Origin: Rhizobiaceae bacterium
GTDB lineage: Bacteria; Pseudomonadota; Alphaproteobacteria; Rhizobiales; Rhizobiaceae
Assembly (NCBI GenBank): GCA_014380965.1
Contig: JACMIV010000204.1
Coordinates: forward strand, 1 to 5,719
Length of the DNA stretch: 5,719 nt
Direction: 5' to 3'
Part shown: one piece after another, positions 4,779-5,719 of the stretch
How positions within the stretch are numbered: the stretch's first letter is position 1
Layout of the letters: each line of letters opens with the position of its first letter
The notes under the pieces: generated by a model
What the model was told of the DNA's origin: nothing
The model's database searches: none
What the model saw: the letters and a program-made list of their open reading frames with translations, nothing else
Program-made: the position numbers and the translations under genes

Positions 4779-5719
4779 TCAGCGGATGGAACGGACGACC
4801 GAGATGTCGAGGTCGCGGATTTTCTTGCGCAGCGTGTTGCGGTTGACGCCAAGGAGATCGGCCGCTTTCACCTGGTTGCCACGCGTCGCCGCGAGTGCTG
4901 CGGCGATCAGCGGATATTCGACTTCCCGCAGGATGCGCCCGTGCAGGCCGGGCGGTGGCAGCTCGTCGCCAAAGGAGGAGAAATAATCCGAGAGATAGCG
5001 CTCGACCGCGGCGCTGAGATCGACGGGCCGACTGCCGTCCGTCTCGGGATCGAGGGCGCGCGAATACTCGTTCGAGAGCTCGTGCTCGACGAGTTCTGCC
5101 GAAATCTCGTCCTGGGGGTAGAGCGCGGAGAGGCGGCGGACGAGGTTTTCGAGTTCGCGCACGTTGCCGGGCCAGGGGTAGCGCCGCATGACGTCGAGCG
5201 CCCCCTGGCTCAGCGTCTTGCGCGGCAAGCCTTCCTTCTGCACCTCGGTGAAGAAATGACGGGCGAGATCGGGCAGATCCTCGATGCGCTCGCGCAAGGG
5301 CGGCAGTCGCAGCGGCACCACGTTGAGGCGGTAGAAGAGATCTTCGCGGAAAAGACCGCGGCCGATGAGATGGCGGAGATCCTTGTTGGTCGCCGAGACG
5401 ATCCTGACGTCCGTCGCGATCGGGGTCCGCCCGCCGACGACGGTATACTCGCCCTGTTGGAGGACGCGCAGGAGCCGCGTCTGCGCCTCCATCGGCATGT
5501 CGCCGATCTCGTCGAGGAAGAGCGTTCCGCCCTCGGCCTGCTCGAATCGGCCGCTCGATCGCGACTGCGCGCCGGTGAATGCGCCCTTCTCGTGGCCGAA
5601 AAGTTCCGACTCGATGAGGTCGCGCGGGATGGCGGCCATGTTGATGGCCACAAAAGGACCCTTGCGCCGGCGCCCGTAGTCGTGGAGCGCCCGGGCGACG
5701 AGTTCCTTGCCGGTGCCCG
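4779..5719 (-). CDS. ntrC: Nitrogen regulation protein NtrC, C-terminal part (cut by right window edge)
   Basis: NtrC (NR(I)) is the cytoplasmic response regulator that, once phosphorylated by NtrB, activates sigma54 promoters of nitrogen-assimilation genes such as glnA/glnK. The frame is open to the window edge, giving 312 residues; GTG at 5651, the first possible start seen, is an internal valine. The first visible residues [15 protein letters not shown] are the second half of Walker A. They are followed by [14 protein letters not shown] with an intact GAFTGA sigma54-contact loop (5585-5568), Walker [13 protein letters not shown], the arginine-finger segment FREDLFYRL and sensor [10 protein letters not shown]. 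The C-terminal Fis-type helix-turn-helix has [20 protein letters not shown]. The receiver domain and start of the AAA+ domain (about 165-175 residues) are outside the window; full NtrC is about 480. The neighbouring ntrYX pair favours NtrC over other sigma54 activators. ntrB is expected immediately beyond the right edge. Confidence 0.95.
   Translation of the reverse strand, partial: GTGKELVARALHDYGRRRKGPFVAINMAAIPRDLIESELFGHEKGAFTGAQSRSSGRFEQAEGGTLFLDEIGDMPMEAQTRLLRVLQQGEYTVVGGRTPIATDVRIVSATNKDLRHLIGRGLFREDLFYRLNVVPLRLPPLRERIEDLPDLARHFFTEVQKEGLPRKTLSQGALDVMRRYPWPGNVRELENLVRRLSALYPQDEISAELVEHELSNEYSRALDPETDGSRPVDLSAAVERYLSDYFSSFGDELPPPGLHGRILREVEYPLIAAALAATRGNQVKAADLLGVNRNTLRKKIRDLDISVVRSIR

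Noticed and set aside
4622..4852. 76-codon minus-strand frame ending in an ATGA overlap with ntrY
   Set aside because: Most of it is the ntrC tail in another frame; the overlap with the ntrY ATG is probably coincidental.
1..5719. A previously undescribed system
   Set aside because: All coding space is taken by well-known genes in a conserved order; nothing accessory, mobile or defence-like was found on either strand.

Overview
The window is a chromosomal segment from a GC-rich alphaproteobacterium, most likely a member of the Hyphomicrobiales (Rhizobiales). The evidence is the gene order ntrC-ntrY-ntrX-hfq-hflX and the style of the proteins: an 82-residue Hfq with the alphaproteobacterial QDLFLN and [14 protein letters not shown] segments, and an NtrX without a GAFTGA loop. 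No genus can be fixed from the sequence alone. All genes are on the minus strand, so transcription runs from the right edge to the left edge.

Layout in order of transcription: (1) 5719-4779, the C-terminal two thirds of ntrC (sigma54 activator of nitrogen control), cut by the right edge just inside the Walker A motif. (2) 4778-4626, a 153-bp gap with repeated CGTTGC motifs, one dyad and one CAA-N4-TTG site. (3) 4625-2376, ntrY, a membrane sensor histidine kinase with four predicted transmembrane segments, HAMP, PAS and kinase domains. (4) 2376-1012, ntrX, its partner response regulator, overlapping ntrY by one base (TGATG). (5) 1011-786, a 226-bp noncoding region with a weak terminator after ntrX, a tentative promoter and a structured, possibly autoregulatory, hfq leader. 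(6) 785-537, hfq. (7) 536-1, the N-terminal 178 codons of hflX, starting at TTG directly after the hfq stop codon and cut by the left edge before the GTPase P-loop.

The genes form a nitrogen/redox two-component regulatory block (NtrBC-type and NtrYX-type) followed by a post-transcriptional/stress pair: the RNA chaperone Hfq and the ribosome-associated GTPase HflX. In E. coli hfq and hflX are also adjacent. This is conserved housekeeping DNA. I found no mobile element, CRISPR array, tRNA/rRNA gene, defence gene or obviously new system. The points worth a second look are small: the zero-gap, same-frame hfq/hflX junction, the hfq leader, a CGTTGC motif strongly repeated in both gaps, and a C8 tract in ntrY.
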